From Thysanoteuthis rhombus (lineage: Eukaryota; Mollusca; Cephalopoda; Oegopsida; Thysanoteuthidae): 64,000 nucleotides of DNA. Shown here in pieces: positions 35,950-48,869 of this stretch. The stretch is from NCBI GenBank assembly GCA_963457665.1, contig OY735212.1, forward strand, positions 9,431,683 to 9,495,682. The letters run 5' to 3'. Positions within the stretch are counted from its first letter, which is position 1. Each line of letters begins with the position of its first letter. The translations under genes were made by a program, and so were the position numbers. The notes beneath the pieces were generated by a model that was given only the letters and a program-made list of their open reading frames with translations, did not search any database and had not been told where the DNA came from.

Positions 35950-37225
35950 GAATAATTGAAGTGAATCATTGTTGTCAGTAATAGAGTATTGTGAGATAAG
36001 ATGCTCTTCAACTCACATGCATTCAATTCATACATGTCAAAATTTGAGTATGATTTATGATACTTAAACGAAGTTCAGATAGCAAACTTGAAGGTGGTCC
36101 TAAGAGATTCATCAAATGGGCATAAAGCCGTGTCCAATTTAATTTTCACAATTTCTACACTTTTTATAACTCAGTAAAGGTAGATATCATGTATAAGTAA
36201 CCTCTTATAATTATTGATGAATTATATGTTTACAAGTAGAATTCTTAATGTTACGCTTTATTTAGGTATTCTCTTGAATTTGTAAACTTTCCCACAACAT
36301 GACATATTTCTATTCTGGCTATATTGTGACATGGGACCAGTAAGCTTACTCGTATATCTTTGAAAGTACAGTTTATCATTTTGATGTAAATAACAGATTT
36401 TAAGAAAAAACATCGAAGACTTGTTTGATTTGGGAGAGTAACTAAATTGTATTGACATGACTGGGTGTCAAAAAATATATTTTTCATTTATTTCCATTTG
36501 ATATATGTATTTCAAATCATTATTGATTTTCATGACTGACTTCTTTTACCATCAGCTTAACTTTATTCTAGTTATCCCGTGATTTTAACTTTTGTTTTCT
36601 TCCACCATAATCTATCTAAGCAAAGGAGGTTCCCTTTTTTTAGGATTGAAATCGAAGTTTTATTTTACGTCCTATGTGCATAACACTAGGTGGAAGGGAA
36701 AAAAAGGTGAAAAAGACTGGAAAGGAATAAATATTTTATAATATTTCATCGAATGAAATTAATTGAAAATCTCTTTAATTGACTCGTTTTTTTTCAAAGA
36801 AACTTTCTAAATGACATAGAAAAAAAACACCAGCATTACACAATAATTCTTTGATTGTGCTACTGATCGTATGAAAACTAAATGTTTGTGAAACGTTTTT
36901 AAACATTCGGTACTTGTTTTTGCCTCAATATTTGTTTTCTATGTGGGTACTTCGTCTATAGTTGTGTGCAAACTTTCGATGAACGTTCAAAGAGCTTGTC
37001 TCTTTTGTGTAGGTAGGTATCCCTAATTCCATAGCAGAGAAAAGAAAACTCACTCATATAATTACACTGTACAACATGATCGCACACATATGTGATGTAT
37101 TGTAAATGTGGGTTCAAAGGAACCCGAGATTTTGTGGGTATCATAGGCCAATACGCCTATATTCTAACAATGGAAGTTTCCGCAACATAAGTAAACGTAT
37201 ATTCAAACTGAATGGCACAGTTCAT
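35950..37225. other. no recognised feature
   Basis: AT-rich; chance frames only. Confidence 0.5.
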
Positions 37226-37227
37226 CG

Positions 37228-38520
37228 ACATCAGTCTTTTATCGTCAGTCGTTAGACCTAGACCTTCCCTAGGATTCGCCGGACATTTCTATCATGTGCG
37301 TTATGGAGTCAATACTTTTTGTACTTGTCTAGTTCGTCCTTTTATCTCATATTCTACCGGTGTCACTTTTGCATGTGATCTATGGGAATCCATGTTGTGA
37401 GTTGGGATGTCCATCGGTTGTCTGCCATTCTCACATTGACTGTTTCTACGATTCTTTGGACCCTTGTTTTCCCATTATATACTTTGCTGACTTATGATCT
37501 CTTCATGTGAGATTGAACAAGATTATTTCATGTGCATGTTGCATGGTTGTCACTTAGCAGGTCAGTCTTATTCCATGTTCCAGCTCCATAGATGAATATT
37601 GGGGTGATGCATTGGTTGTATACCTTTCTTTTTAGGACCGATGGGATTTTTTTGCTCATGCTCTATCCTAGAGTGATTCTTCGCTTGATTTCTTCTTTTG
37701 AGGATTTCATGAGGATTTGTTATCCTCGGTATATGTAGTGGTCTTCTTTCTCCAATTTTGAGGTTTATATTTTAATCAATGTGTTTATTTCCGACGTGAG
37801 ATTTTTTTTTTTTTTTGCTGAAGTTCATGTTGAGGCCGACTCTCTAGTTTTCTCCAATCAGTTCATCTAGAATTATTTGAAGGTCGTGAAGGTTCTCTGC
37901 AGAAAAGACAATGTCGTCTGCAAATCCATAGTGGCTTAGGTATTCGCCATCTATTCTGATTCCTTAATTTTTCTCAGCCTAGATCTTGAAAGATCTTCTT
38001 TAGAAAAGCTCTGAAGATTTTGGGTGAGCTGGTATCACCTGGTCTTACTCTTTTTTGGGAACTGAAAGGGCTCTGAATCTATACGTAACCTGATAAAGGA
38101 GCTGTCGTGACTCTAAATCTTATGCAGTACTCTGGCGTTCCGGGTCTGATAGAGTCTTAGCTTCAATGACCTCGAGAATTCTAACTGGGTCGAAGGCCTT
38201 TTTGAAGTCTATAAATTCAACATCGAGTGGCTATTTGTATTCTGCTGTTATTTCTTTTAATTGATTAGTAGTTTCCTGTAGAACCAGTATGTCCCCGTGG
38301 TTGTTTTCCATCTAGCGTCTTGATGACCTGGTTGGTGATAATTTCGGTGAAAAGTTTGTAGACGTAGATGTGTTGACTTATTGGCCTGGAGATGTTGAGG
38401 TCCTTTGGTTTTCCTCTAACAGTTTCATGATTGCAGTGTTCTAATCTTCTGAGACCTTACTCTGGATTAGACATGAGTCTAATAGAAAGGTTAGTTTCTC
38501 CTGATAACCCTATCAGCTTT
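37228..38520 (-). pseudogene. RTE-like LINE, longest copy (RT core to 3' end)
   Basis: Minus strand, about 1.3 kb. From 38520 downward the conceptual translation shows, across frameshifts and stops, a KVFTEIITN-like block, SKRPSTQLEF where FKKAFDSVEF is usual, HDSSFIRLR-DSEPF, a degraded GVRQGD block, and DLQTTLSFLQRTF where the frame should read FADDIVFSAENL (about 37890-37935). It then continues with LIGEN-RVGLNMNF, YGAE-W, LTWRDH and NVRRILGKV, ending at 37228 with the complement of the GATAAAAGACTGATG tail. The family carries RT with a FADD active site, unlike the YMDD R2-like element. Heavy damage shows it is old. Confidence 0.8.
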
Positions 38521-40050
38521 TAGTTCAGATAATTAAAAATTTTCACATGTCTTATTTTCAATTCCACTGTGAGTCAACCCTATTTATTTTTCTGTCTCTC
38601 TCTTCCTCCCCCTATATCCCTCTCAAAAAAAGAAGATTACAAGGACCTCCATACATATTGAATGCTAAAAGTAACTTTGAAACTTATCTAAAACCGCTCC
38701 GGAGTCCCTTTCCTCAGAGGTGGGGATGAATTTCGGCCAAGTCTTGCCAAAGATAAAATCAGGCAAGAAGGTCACTTTTAACGATAAAAGAAGATAATTC
38801 TTCCATCGCCAGAAAAAAGACACAACTTTGATGGATCAGCCTATAGTTTTTGACAAAAAGCTAAATAGTCATATTATTTCAAATCCATCAATGTATTCCC
38901 TTTCAACCAAATCCGAGTAAAAAAAGTGGTCCCCAGTCAAGTTCAGATAAGTGCAACCTTTTCTTTTTTATATTCAAACTACAATGTCACAGTTATATTC
39001 TGACAAATATCCGAACAAATTTATGCGACTCTCAACTATCAAGACAAGGGAAGAAGAAACGAAGGAAATAACTAGAGAAAGAGAGGAAGGAAGAAGGAAA
39101 AGGATAGAGACAGGGAGAGAATGAGGGCAAAATGTCATCAGGGGAAGAAAAAATGATTTTTATGACATTAAAAAAAAACTTAACATGATTAGTCAAGTAC
39201 TAAGCTCAGGTTAGCCTGATAGAAGAAATAGGTCTTGGGGAAATTATGTCTTTTTGCGCCAAAATGTCTCGAAAATCAGCATTTGAAATCTGGACTTCTA
39301 CCTTTGATCGAGTGTTGGCACCTGTGCAAAGTGAGACACAGCACACTTAAAGTCCACACACTTTGCAGAAAATGGATTAAAGTTTCGTATTGTCTTTCAT
39401 CATTTTAAAGACTTTCGTTCAAATTTTCTTCCATTTTATCGAATTTTTGTGACTCTATAATCAATTTTAAAGGGTAAAACCAAGTGACATAACTCTTCGG
39501 AGATTTGATTATTTCACTTTTAACTCTAAATTCTGCAATTGTGGGGGGGTTTGGTTCAGCATTTATGATGTATTTTTACCATGAATTTGAAATTAAGATT
39601 TCATCCTTGTTCTCAAATATTGAATTTTCTTCTCAAATATTTCCCCTTAAACCAGCGTAATTTAATTATGGCAGCTGTAGCAACAGGGCTTAATTTGTTT
39701 ATAATGCAACTTGTGGGCGCAGTTTTTTTTATATGATTTTACTCATTAGGTTACATAATAAAATTTCTCCTCGGTCTGTTTGCATAAAGATACACATCCA
39801 TATAGACGAGAAAACATACGAATTAATTAATTCAGCTGTTTCTGCCACGGGAATTATTTTCTTATTATCATATAAAAACAAAACAAAAATGTCCCTGCGA
39901 TTGCAAATCATCTTGAATAAAATACCACTTGCCCATCGCCAGTATTTTTCAAAAGTATTTGGAAGTATTTTATTATTTTTGATTGATTTTAAAAATCCTA
40001 TGCATTTTAAAAAGCATCAAATGAAACTGTCGTAACAGATTCTTCCAGTT
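38520..40050. other. no recognised gene; one small inverted repeat
   Basis: A perfect 9-bp inverted pair TGCAAAGTG / CACTTTGCA lies at about 39326-39366. Purine-rich tracts lie near 39050-39130. No coding signal. Confidence 0.5.
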
Positions 40051-40054
40051 TCGA

Positions 40055-40470
40055 TGCGAGATCTGCTGGGTGGCTACGTATGTCCCGTACAGGTCCTACC
40101 AATGAAGCAAGAGGGATGAAAATCTCAACTCTTACTCTTCATCATGTCTAGAAAAAAACCTCTTTTTTTGGAGATGGGTTGATTGGTCCCCGCATCAGTT
40201 TTCAGTGGAGGGTTCAACTTGCCATGTGAGTTAATTCTAAATTGATCACTGGTTTGTGACCAGCAGTATTAACCCTTGAAAAAAAATCAGTCTCTATGAT
40301 TAATCACTGCCCAACAAAAGGTGGGAGAAGTAGCTCATTCGTTGATCATCCCCTTTTTTCTATTTTTTCTCAATAAATCATCCTCAACATAGCATGCTAC
40401 AAAAAGATGTTTGTCACATTACAGTTTCTTTTGAGGGACTAACCAGACCTGTTTTATCACTTTTTGACTG
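40055..40470 (-). repeat. dispersed repeat family A
   Basis: On the minus strand: CAGGTCTGGTTAGTCCCTC, GAAACTGTAATGTGACAAAC, TTTTTGTAGCATGCTATGTTG and the GTTGATC/GATGATC blocks. It aligns with 12880-13260 including the outer GAGGGCTGAA/GAGGGATGAA segment. Confidence 0.7.
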
Positions 40471-40599
40471 TGTTTTAAAAGTTTCTATGTATATTGTTGC
40501 TTTTTAAAGCAACGCTCATACCATTATAGATTTTACGATCATTCAGTTAGCTGTAGTTTAATGGCGTCATTAAACTTTATACAGCATCAGCAGTCCCTG

Positions 40600-40710
40600 T
40601 TTGAGTTCCCTGGTTAGTTCCATTCGATTCATAACCAAACAGCAAGCCAGACATACTTGGAAAATGGAGAAACTTATGTACACAGTTTCGGTTGACGGTT
40701 TCTAAAAGTA
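40600..40710 (+). repeat. dispersed repeat family A, 3' end
   Basis: Contains AGCCAGACATACTTGGAAAA, AAACTTATGTACACAG and the terminus TTCGGTTGACGGTTTCTAA. It lies in the opposite orientation to the neighbouring copy at 40055-40470. Confidence 0.7.
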
Positions 40711-40711
40711 A

Positions 40712-40798
40712 TCATTTAGAAGATTTGAACTTGCATCTCGTATCCTTTGAAGCTAATCTTACCGAGGCAGCGACTTATCGATCAGGCCACGGAAATCC
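40712..40798 (-). mobile_element. tRNA-like sequence, possible SINE head or tRNA pseudogene
   Basis: On the minus strand GGATTTCCGTGGCCTGATCG (A-box-like TGGCCTGATCG) is followed about 50 bp later by GCAAGTTCAAATCTTCTAAA (B-box-like GTTCAAATC). The end sequences could form part of an acceptor stem (GGATTT with AAATCTTC). It sits directly beyond a family A terminus. Confidence 0.5.
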
Positions 40799-40799
40799 A

Positions 40800-41450
40800 T
40801 TAGCAAGCTGAATACAACATCAATCATACAGCTAGATTCTAATTTTCTCCAAGTAATATTGTTTGTTTACATGGAGTAATAATATACGTTAAAATCTCAA
40901 GTTGTAGGAGAAACATTGTCATTATTCATTTCATCAGTCAGGCACACGTGTTGCAAGTTCTGATCTCGTCGGGGGCAAGTTCAGATCTCGTCGAAAGCTA
41001 TTTCTTTATGACCGATCCCTGCTGCTTAACCAATGGTAGTAGAATGTAAAAACGACCTGAGCGTTGCGAAAAGACGCGATAAAAAAATAGAAAAAAAAAA
41101 ACACACTGCATATTCTTGAATATGATTCGGATATATTAGATGAGTTCGGTAATGAGTGTAAAATGCTAATGATCGAATGATTCGAGTTTCTTATTCTGTC
41201 AAAACATAGTCTGTAGACGTATCCCCTTCTTTCAAATAGACTCTTTATGACACTTTATCAGCTGTCACCATAACATGAATTTTTTTTTCATCTTCTTCGA
41301 TCGATAAAAAGAAAATTCTCATCAACCTGGATATATTATTTGAATTGGATATTAAACACCATATACTACCAACATAGCAACTCATACAGAAATTTGATAA
41401 TGAACTGAATTTAAACAAAGGGCATTATCGTTTGTTGATATTCTGTATTG
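40800..41450. other. no recognised feature
   Basis: A short duplicated phrase GCAAGTTC-GATCTCGTCG occurs at 40955-40995. Otherwise nothing. Confidence 0.45.
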
Positions 41451-41454
41451 TATC

Positions 41455-41660
41455 TATCGACAACGTCACATGCTAAATTGGTCCCTGAACTTATTCATTC
41501 ATGTTCGCTTCTTTTTTTTAAATTCAGACTTTTTTTGATGGTCACCGTCCAACGAATGAAATGATAAAAACTTATACCTAGGTTGTCTCTTTCTCCAATC
41601 GTTCAATCTCCTCCTGTACGGCATGCTGCCAAAGGACAAGGTTGTGTGATTGTTTATACA
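41455..41660 (-). repeat. dispersed repeat family A, partial
   Basis: Complement of the internal blocks: TGCTAAATTGGTCCCTGAA, AAATTCAGACTTTTTTTGAT, GCATGCTGCCAAAGGACAAG. Confidence 0.65.
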
Positions 41661-43195
41661 GAGTGATGATCCAGACCCGTTATTAAATAAACATTAGCAC
41701 ACATCTATTCGTATTTCAATTAGTTGAAGACGTACCTAAGCACACTCCTATTTCTTCTGCTTTGTTTTAATACGCTCAAAACCAAATATACATCGTGAAA
41801 AAAAAAATAACCAAGTATGTAAAAATACACAAACAAAATAACAACAGGAACAATTTTCCCAGGTCGCCAGGAAAACGTTGCCAAGCTTTAAATAGTGTTT
41901 CCTATACAGATGAGAGTCGTTGATAAATTAACTAATGACTCCTCTTGCGTTCAGAGCGAACAAAGAAAGCAAAATTTCAGAGTAACTAATTACATTGGGT
42001 TTTTAAAGTATCTTCTACGTATATCTATTTTATTGCATAAAACAGCTAGCTCTATTTTTTTTACTGTGTGCCCTCGTCCTTTGAACACTGGCGCCACTCA
42101 ACAAAATTCCGCTCGAATTTTACGTGCACACTCAATCGACAAAGGGAAATGCCGAATCAAAAAGTTCTGAAAAAGAAGTTGAAGCATATTACAGGATTTT
42201 TGTTTATTAAAGATTTTTTTCTTTACAACGAAACTATAATGCTTGACTAAAGCGTTACTTTCTGTTCAATATACATCTATACATATACATATTAGCTGGA
42301 AAGCACCTGGAACGGCGAGTTGCAGAAAGTAAACGTATGAATTAGTTCAAAGGGTGTAGGCATCAATCTCTAAGTGTATTCACGCATGAGTACGCATGCA
42401 AACATATAAGCGATTACAAATAAACACATTCAGATAAAACGGCTTCTCTTTTGCATCTACAAAAAAAGGCAAAAAGCGAAAAATAGCTCTCAGTTTTTTT
42501 GTTTTTTTTTACAAAAAAATATTAATAATAAGAAGGTAGATTCTGAACAGAGGTCTGTGGGCCCCATCAAACAATGACCTGAGGTCTTCAGTTGAACATT
42601 CAGATTCAATATTATGAATTTAATATTTGGATGACTGAACTCTAGCAAATATTTAACCTGACATTAGTGATATTGCAAGGGAGGAAAATCCCCATCCATC
42701 GCACACCTATCGATAAACATAATTCTTGTAAACAACCCTGTTTGATATATTGGGATTCGAGTAAATGCTGGACAAACTGAACGAAGAAAGCCAGAAAGTC
42801 TTTTTCTGCATGAATTTCCGAAAAAGATATGTGTCACTATAGTGAATGTGTACGAGACTTGATATAGCTCAAAACAGTAACAGGGAAAACGGAGGAAATC
42901 TTAGCCACTATATTAAATCAGCTCACCAATTGTCACTTTTTGACACAAAATATCCCATTATCCAAATTCTAAAATTAACTTCTCACTAAAATACGTAATT
43001 CTAACATCTGATAATTCCAGCTGCACAGATGACGAAAAAGTCAGTAGCTAATCATCCCCAAGATCGTGGAACACATACCACCGCTAAGCTTATGACACAA
43101 TTGATTTATCAACACACCACTTTCTCTACCCATCATATATTCACAGACACCCATTTTCTTCTGGCACCTCAGTTTCTTGACAAAGCTTGAAACAA
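41660..43195. other. no recognised feature
   Basis: AT-rich DNA, chance frames only. Confidence 0.5.
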
Positions 43196-43198
43196 GCA

Positions 43199-43296
43199 AA
43201 ACGTTAGAAGGAAGAGCAATTCGTCTTGAATAGTCCACTGATATCGTCATTTTACTCTCGTATTCTATCATATATATATATGTATATATATATATG

Positions 43297-43341
<45 letters not shown>

Positions 43342-43427
43342 CGTTTGAAAGAAGAGCAATTTATCTTGAACAGTCCACCAATATCGTCATTTTACTCTCG
43401 TTTTGTTTGATTGACCATTAACCCATA

Positions 43428-43495
<68 letters not shown>
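43199..43495. repeat. direct duplication: ~70-bp unique segment plus (TA)n array, twice
   Basis: The segment at 43199-43268 (GAAGAGCAATTCGTCTTGAA ... ATATCGTCATTTTACTCTCG) recurs at 43340-43402 with about ten changes. Each copy is followed by a TA array (43270-43339 and 43431-43495). Confidence 0.85.
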
Positions 43496-43496
<1 letters not shown>

Positions 43497-43499
43497 ATA

Positions 43500-44340
43500 G
43501 ATGGAGGGTGAGAGAGCGGGAGACAGAGAGAAAGTATTATTAATTAGATCTGTCACGCCATTTAAATTACCTTTCATTGTCCTTCTGCTCTCGGAATCTT
43601 CTTCTTTATTTTATAACTTTTTATCAAGTCTGCAGATCACGCTACGTTCATTTGACTGCGCGTCACCAAAACAATTATCGCTAATCGTCTCACATCTTTT
43701 GAACATATATCCTTTTAAACATTCTACAGGTCTAGTTAGTCACTCAAAAGAAACCCTTTACATGACTAACGTCTCTCAGTAGCATACCTTGTTGCGGTGA
43801 TCAGAATTGAAAAAAAAAGGGGGTGGTTCAGTAAATGAATTGCTTCCATTGTATCTTGTTGGATAGCAATCATTACATATGTCCGATTTATGAAAAACAA
43901 AATAAAAAAAAAACAAAGAAAAAAAAACTGTAAATCGCACCGGAAATAAGCGAAGAGATAAATTTCAACTCGATATTTATTTCGAACAGAACTCCGACTA
44001 AAAATTGTTTTGCGGGGAATTTTCACAAAAAAAAAAAAAAAGAAAAGTTTTTTTCCTAGGCATTGTATTTGCCTGAACCCTCACGAGAACAGAGTGTGAC
44101 ACAAAGTCGGTTTAATGTAGGTATACCACGTAGGAGAACGTATGGGTATGGTGTCTCAAATATTCTTCGGTCTTCACAACTCTTGTCGCACAGACATAAA
44201 AGCGTTGGTTTTTAGGTCCCTAGACAAATCCTCGGACTTGATTACACAGAGCAGTGACACGCCTCATGAGGTAAAACTTCTATCGGCTTTGGCATCATAT
44301 CTGTTTTCTTTGACAGGATAATTGAAAACTGAAAATACCT
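43500..44340. other. no recognised feature
   Basis: Poly-A tract of about 18 at 44024-44041 with no recognisable retro-copy upstream. Otherwise unassigned. Confidence 0.45.
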
Positions 44341-44344
44341 ATGT

Positions 44345-44390
44345 CGACTGTCTGCTGACTGTTCTGGTTGACGGTTCATAACAAAGACTA
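44345..44390 (+). repeat. dispersed repeat family A, 3' terminus only
   Basis: GACTGTTCTGGTTGACGGTT followed by CATAACAAAG. It matches the conserved family A end, with no upstream body recognised. Confidence 0.5.
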
Positions 44391-45003
44391 CGTGAAATAC
44401 GAGTTAGCCCCAAATGTATTTCTGAACTTTATGACGCCTATGTTGGAGTTTCCTCGCAAAAAAATCGATGAAAATTGAAAGACGTTTTTTTTCATTTTTA
44501 AAACTTTTTTTTTTAACAGAAACCAATTAATAGGTGCAAGAGAATAACAAATAACAAATATATCATGCGTCATAATGAATCATTTGAGTAAATATGGAAT
44601 ATCTAAAAACATCAATGTACATATGAGGCTACCTTACATTCAATACAATCGTATCTGCCACCACATGAAATTGCCAAGACGAGTTATCTCGTACATTGGA
44701 GCAAAGAAGTCAAATGATATTGTAATATTTTCAAGAATTCCACAAATTGAGCAAATCCATTTTTAGAATTAGACGCCATAATCTCGGAATATCTGTAACC
44801 AAGCATTCTCATTACCATCATTTTTTTTACTACTGTTCCTTCATTTTGTTTTCTCATTGAAATGCTCAGGTCGACTTTCTACTATCTATAAGCAAGCTGT
44901 ATAGATTTCGCTTATTCTTTTTTGTTCACATCCATGATGATCAAATAAGAGTAGCAAATCAACGAGCTGAATTTCACAATAAAGAAAGGATAAAAAACTA
45001 GTC

Positions 45004-45290
45004 AGAAATTGACTATAAGTATACCCTCAGTCGAATGCCTTCTTGAAATCTCCATCGACATAAAGACTCTCACTCTACAAGGTGTAGACCCTCTATATGC
45101 CAATGTACTGCAACATACATACAATCGCGACAACTCTTTTATCAGGCTACATAAAAACTCTGAACCCTTCCAATTCCAAAAAGGAGTAAGACAAGATGAT
45201 ACTAGTAGATCCTTGAAAAGGTCTATGTCAAACGACGGACGTTAAAAGACTGCTGCTGATGATGATTATGATGATGATACTTTCAGTAAT
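45004..45290 (+). pseudogene. RTE-like LINE with internal deletion: RT piece joined to 3' tail
   Basis: Encodes YANVLQHTYNRDNSFIRLHKNSEPFQFQKGVRQDD (the stretch just before the RT active site; family motif GVRQGD) at about 45097-45200. Then near 45205 it joins directly to the 3' terminal region SMSNDGR and the tail GACGTTAAAAGACTGCTGCT. The intervening kilobase or so, containing FADD and the C-terminal domain, is missing. Confidence 0.8.
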
Positions 45291-45830
45291 GAAGGTAATT
45301 GCAGAGATATTAAAGTGGAGACCCTTTATATAAGGTTTGATACCCAATTTAATCTATTGCTCCCTGGTTTCCCCTGCAAGACTGAGAGGGGGATTCGTAC
45401 AACTTGGCATCCTGGGATCTATAAAGCCTCTTCCAGGCATGCATCCTGGAAAGTACGTCCCATTGCTGGTAAAGACAGAAAAGAAACCATTCATTTGTTA
45501 ATTCAACAAGCTCATAATTTAATTCGTTAAACAAATTCATTGAAATATTCATTCATCCGAATCAATGCATATATAGTGACTGAAAATTTTGGCGATAATC
45601 ATAATCAGGTAATATTTCGTTTTTCATCTTCGTTTAAAACCGGTATACGTAAACAAGGTTTAGAGTTTTACCGACTTTACAGCTATCCACCATATTGTAC
45701 TAAACTATCATTTTGTAGCACTAAACTAACTATTTCTGGCATCAAATTTCTGGGGTGAAATTTGATGATTAAGTAACAGATATTTCAATTTTCAGATTCG
45801 TTTTAGCAATTTTCAGTTCCATTTACAGAG
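45290..45830. other. no recognised feature
   Basis: AT-rich; no assignment. Confidence 0.45.
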
Positions 45831-45834
45831 TGTG

Positions 45835-46270
45835 TCATTAGAAGCACGGCTCTAAGAGCTAGAGAATAGAAACAACATGCTCTCAAATATTATGCTACTA
45901 TATCAGTCACTTGTTTACACTTAACGCAGAGATAACAGGATTTAGCATTTGAAATGATTGCATCGTGCCTGATTCGAACATCAATTCCTTTCTGTTGTGC
46001 CAGCTATTTCATTTTCCTGTTTAATGGAACCTTTATATAATGAAACAGGTACTAAACTGCATCCAGAAAATCACTTTCAACATCTAATGTGAGGTTCAAA
46101 TGTATGTTTAATTAGAACATTTGACCACTATTTTTTCTAATTTGTGTATTCAAAAAAGCTTTGTGATTTAAGATATTTTAAATACATGTTATCAGCTAGA
46201 TGGCTTTTGGAACACTGTGTATTCGTTCGAATCACTCCCTTTGCATTGTTTTAGGTCTGAGGAATCGAGA
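45835..46270 (+). repeat. dispersed repeat family C, copy 2
   Basis: Shares ordered blocks with 20640-21020, including GCATTTGAAATGATTGCAT, ATAATGAAACAGGTACTAAAC and AAATCACTTTCAAC. Non-coding. Confidence 0.5.
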
Positions 46271-46434
46271 CGGTCAGTGAGGAAGAGGGAAAAATGTTAG
46301 ATAGAGACAACACAAGGAAGTTGGAATCGATCCGTACTCGATAGGAGACTGACCTTTATTTCCTTATGAATAAACGACTAATTTTGAAAAGAAATAATTG
46401 ATCATCATCAATACATTCCCATATAAGAAACATA

Positions 46435-46880
46435 GCTGGTTAGTCATTCAATAGAGACCGTAGCGTGATCAACATGCCATGCCTGGGATGATCAATTAAA
46501 AATTTGATAAAAAGGTGGAATCAATGAAATTACTTCTCTCGCTTTTTATTGAGGATTGACCAGTAAAAAGATCCATTGAAAAAAAAAAAAAAGGAAAAAG
46601 TGCAGACATTGCCAGGCACAAACTGAGGGGCCAGTTTAGCATTTCTTTACATTGACGACAGAACACCAACTAGAAAAATATACAAACATTTAAGAAAAAA
46701 TAAAACAACGTTTACAGAATACATATTGAAAATTCAAGCTATCTAGGTCTATGGGTGTAGTCCATACGTGTGACACATCAATCGATAGATACCAGCCAGT
46801 CAGCCAAACCAACTTGAAAAATTGAAGAAACTTATGTTGGCAGTTTTCGTGACTGTTTGGGTCGACGGTTTCTAATACAC
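46435..46880 (+). repeat. dispersed repeat family A, near full-length
   Basis: From AGCTGGTTAGTCATTCAATAGAGACCGT, through GGGATGATCAATTAAAAA, GGGGCCAGTTTAGCAT and ACATCAATCGATAGATACCAGCCAG, to GGGTCGACGGTTTCTAA at about 46859-46875. Confidence 0.75.
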
Positions 46881-47085
46881 GGAGTTCAGTTAATCTACAC
46901 ACGGAACGGTTCTGTGGTTACTAAGCCATGCGAGTGATTTCACGAAACCTTAACACCAAAAAGAATTATCTAGAAATGATATTTTCAGTTTGGCATATAA
47001 AAAGATTGAAACAAACTGGATTATTACCTATGCAATATTCTTACTATATCCATACAGGAAGTGAATGCAGATGTGAAACAGTACT

Positions 47086-47430
<345 letters not shown>

Positions 47431-47479
47431 CCAAAGAAGGCAACTTACTATTTCAGCAAGTTCGATTCTTATTAGATCA

Positions 47480-47730
47480 GATAGTAAAATGGTGTACCTG
47501 TTTCCTCACGCTCTGAACGTCCTGGGTTCAATTCCCAGTATGAGCAAAGACCGTGGATAAGCTTTCCCTTGGGATACATTTTTTGGTGCACTCAGTGGCT
47601 AAACGAGTACATTCTCTGCTGTGCCATTAGAATGGGGGTATCCCTCTGGTGAACTTGCATCCAGCCAATCGTGTGGAGCGAATGAAATCCTGGTCTCAGC
47701 CAGACTTGAAACTTGTAAGGATCCCTAAGC
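47480..47730 (+). mobile_element. tRNA-derived SINE, best-preserved copy
   Basis: The head has AGATAGTAAAATGGTGTACC (A-box region) and CCTGGGTTCAATTCCCAGTA (B-box GGTTCAATTCC with pairing arms CTGGG/CCCAG, a T-stem). The body has GGTGCACTCAGTGGCTAAAC, TTCTCTGCTGTGCCATTAGA and GGTGAACTTGCATCCAGCCA. The body matches the minus-strand SINE at 22165-22395. Confidence 0.85.
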
Positions 47731-48868
47731 AGACGCTTGCAAAGGATTTGATTCCAGCCATATAATACAGTGGGACCTGTTTGTTACTTTAGAGAGTTCG
47801 ATCCTCAAGGTTCACATATTTGTTCAATGTATTGAACAGAAAAAAAGTTATACCCCAGTATTTCGAAACAATGGGCTGATTAGCGCCGGACGATTTTTGT
47901 ACTCCGTTTCTACTCATTTGGCACAGTGCTTCACAAACCTAAACTTAGTAAACACGAAAGGAATTCACCATCACGGTCAATAATTGAACAGCAATAGCGT
48001 CAAAATCTGAAGTCTTATGAAGAAGGAAAAAATCAATCCAAGAATAAACATAGAATAATTTCTATTAATGGCATTGCTGGCGTTTTGCTCGGGAAAAATC
48101 TAGAATAGTGTAAAAAAAAAATTGGATATAAACACATCTAGATTCTTCAGTATTCAGATGTTATTAATATACCCGTCAAAAGTAGGCCGCAAATGTAAAA
48201 AAAAAACTTTCTTTATCTAAAAAGCGAAGAGATCATTTTAGAAGTGGGGCACTGATACCAATTTTCAAGTCCGTGAACATGGCAGTACGGCTTGGAGCAT
48301 TACTGTGGCTCAGTTCTAAAATCCAAAGCAGGCATCAAATATTTACCATGATTTTTGAAGCCCTGCAGATGTTGAATTGATTTCCAACGAGTCACATTCA
48401 GTTACACAAATTTCAAAAAAAGTGTTTTAATTTTTAGGCCGTTTCAATACTCAATTATCGTGTGACTTTTTATCATTACAGAGTGATCAGTTAATTCAAT
48501 GAATCCAAAAGTGTGCGTTATCACCCCCTTGTGGGTTCTGGAAGACTTGAAGGGGAGGGGAAGACGTTGGAGGATGATATGAGTCGTTTGAAGTTAACAG
48601 AGCAGCAGGGAGCGCTTGAAGTCAGGGTCGGGGTAGAAAGTGTTGGGAGTCAAAAATGTGATAAGAGTTCTGGAAAACATTGTAGGGGTAGCGGTCTTTA
48701 CAACTCAGGGGATGGTGAAAGGATCAAATGGTAGAGAATATGTTGTCGTTTTTTCTCCAATGTATCAATTTTGACCGACTCTCCTGAGGTAGAAATGTTG
48801 GTGCAATACATGCCTTATAGGGGTCGATAGCTTGATTAAGTTTTTGAATCTCTAGAATCTCTGAGGAA
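47730..48868. other. no recognised gene
   Basis: A G-rich 73-codon frame at 48513-48734 stands out in composition (48530-48730 is richer in GA/GG than its surroundings). It has no recognisable domain and is not called as a gene. Confidence 0.45.
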
Positions 48869-48869
48869 A

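Noticed and set aside
40545-40630. tRNA-like AGCTGTAGTTTAATGGCGTC with GTTTGAGTTCCC
   Set aside because: Boxes are imperfect and the arms do not pair; too weak beside the better minus-strand candidate at 40712-40798.
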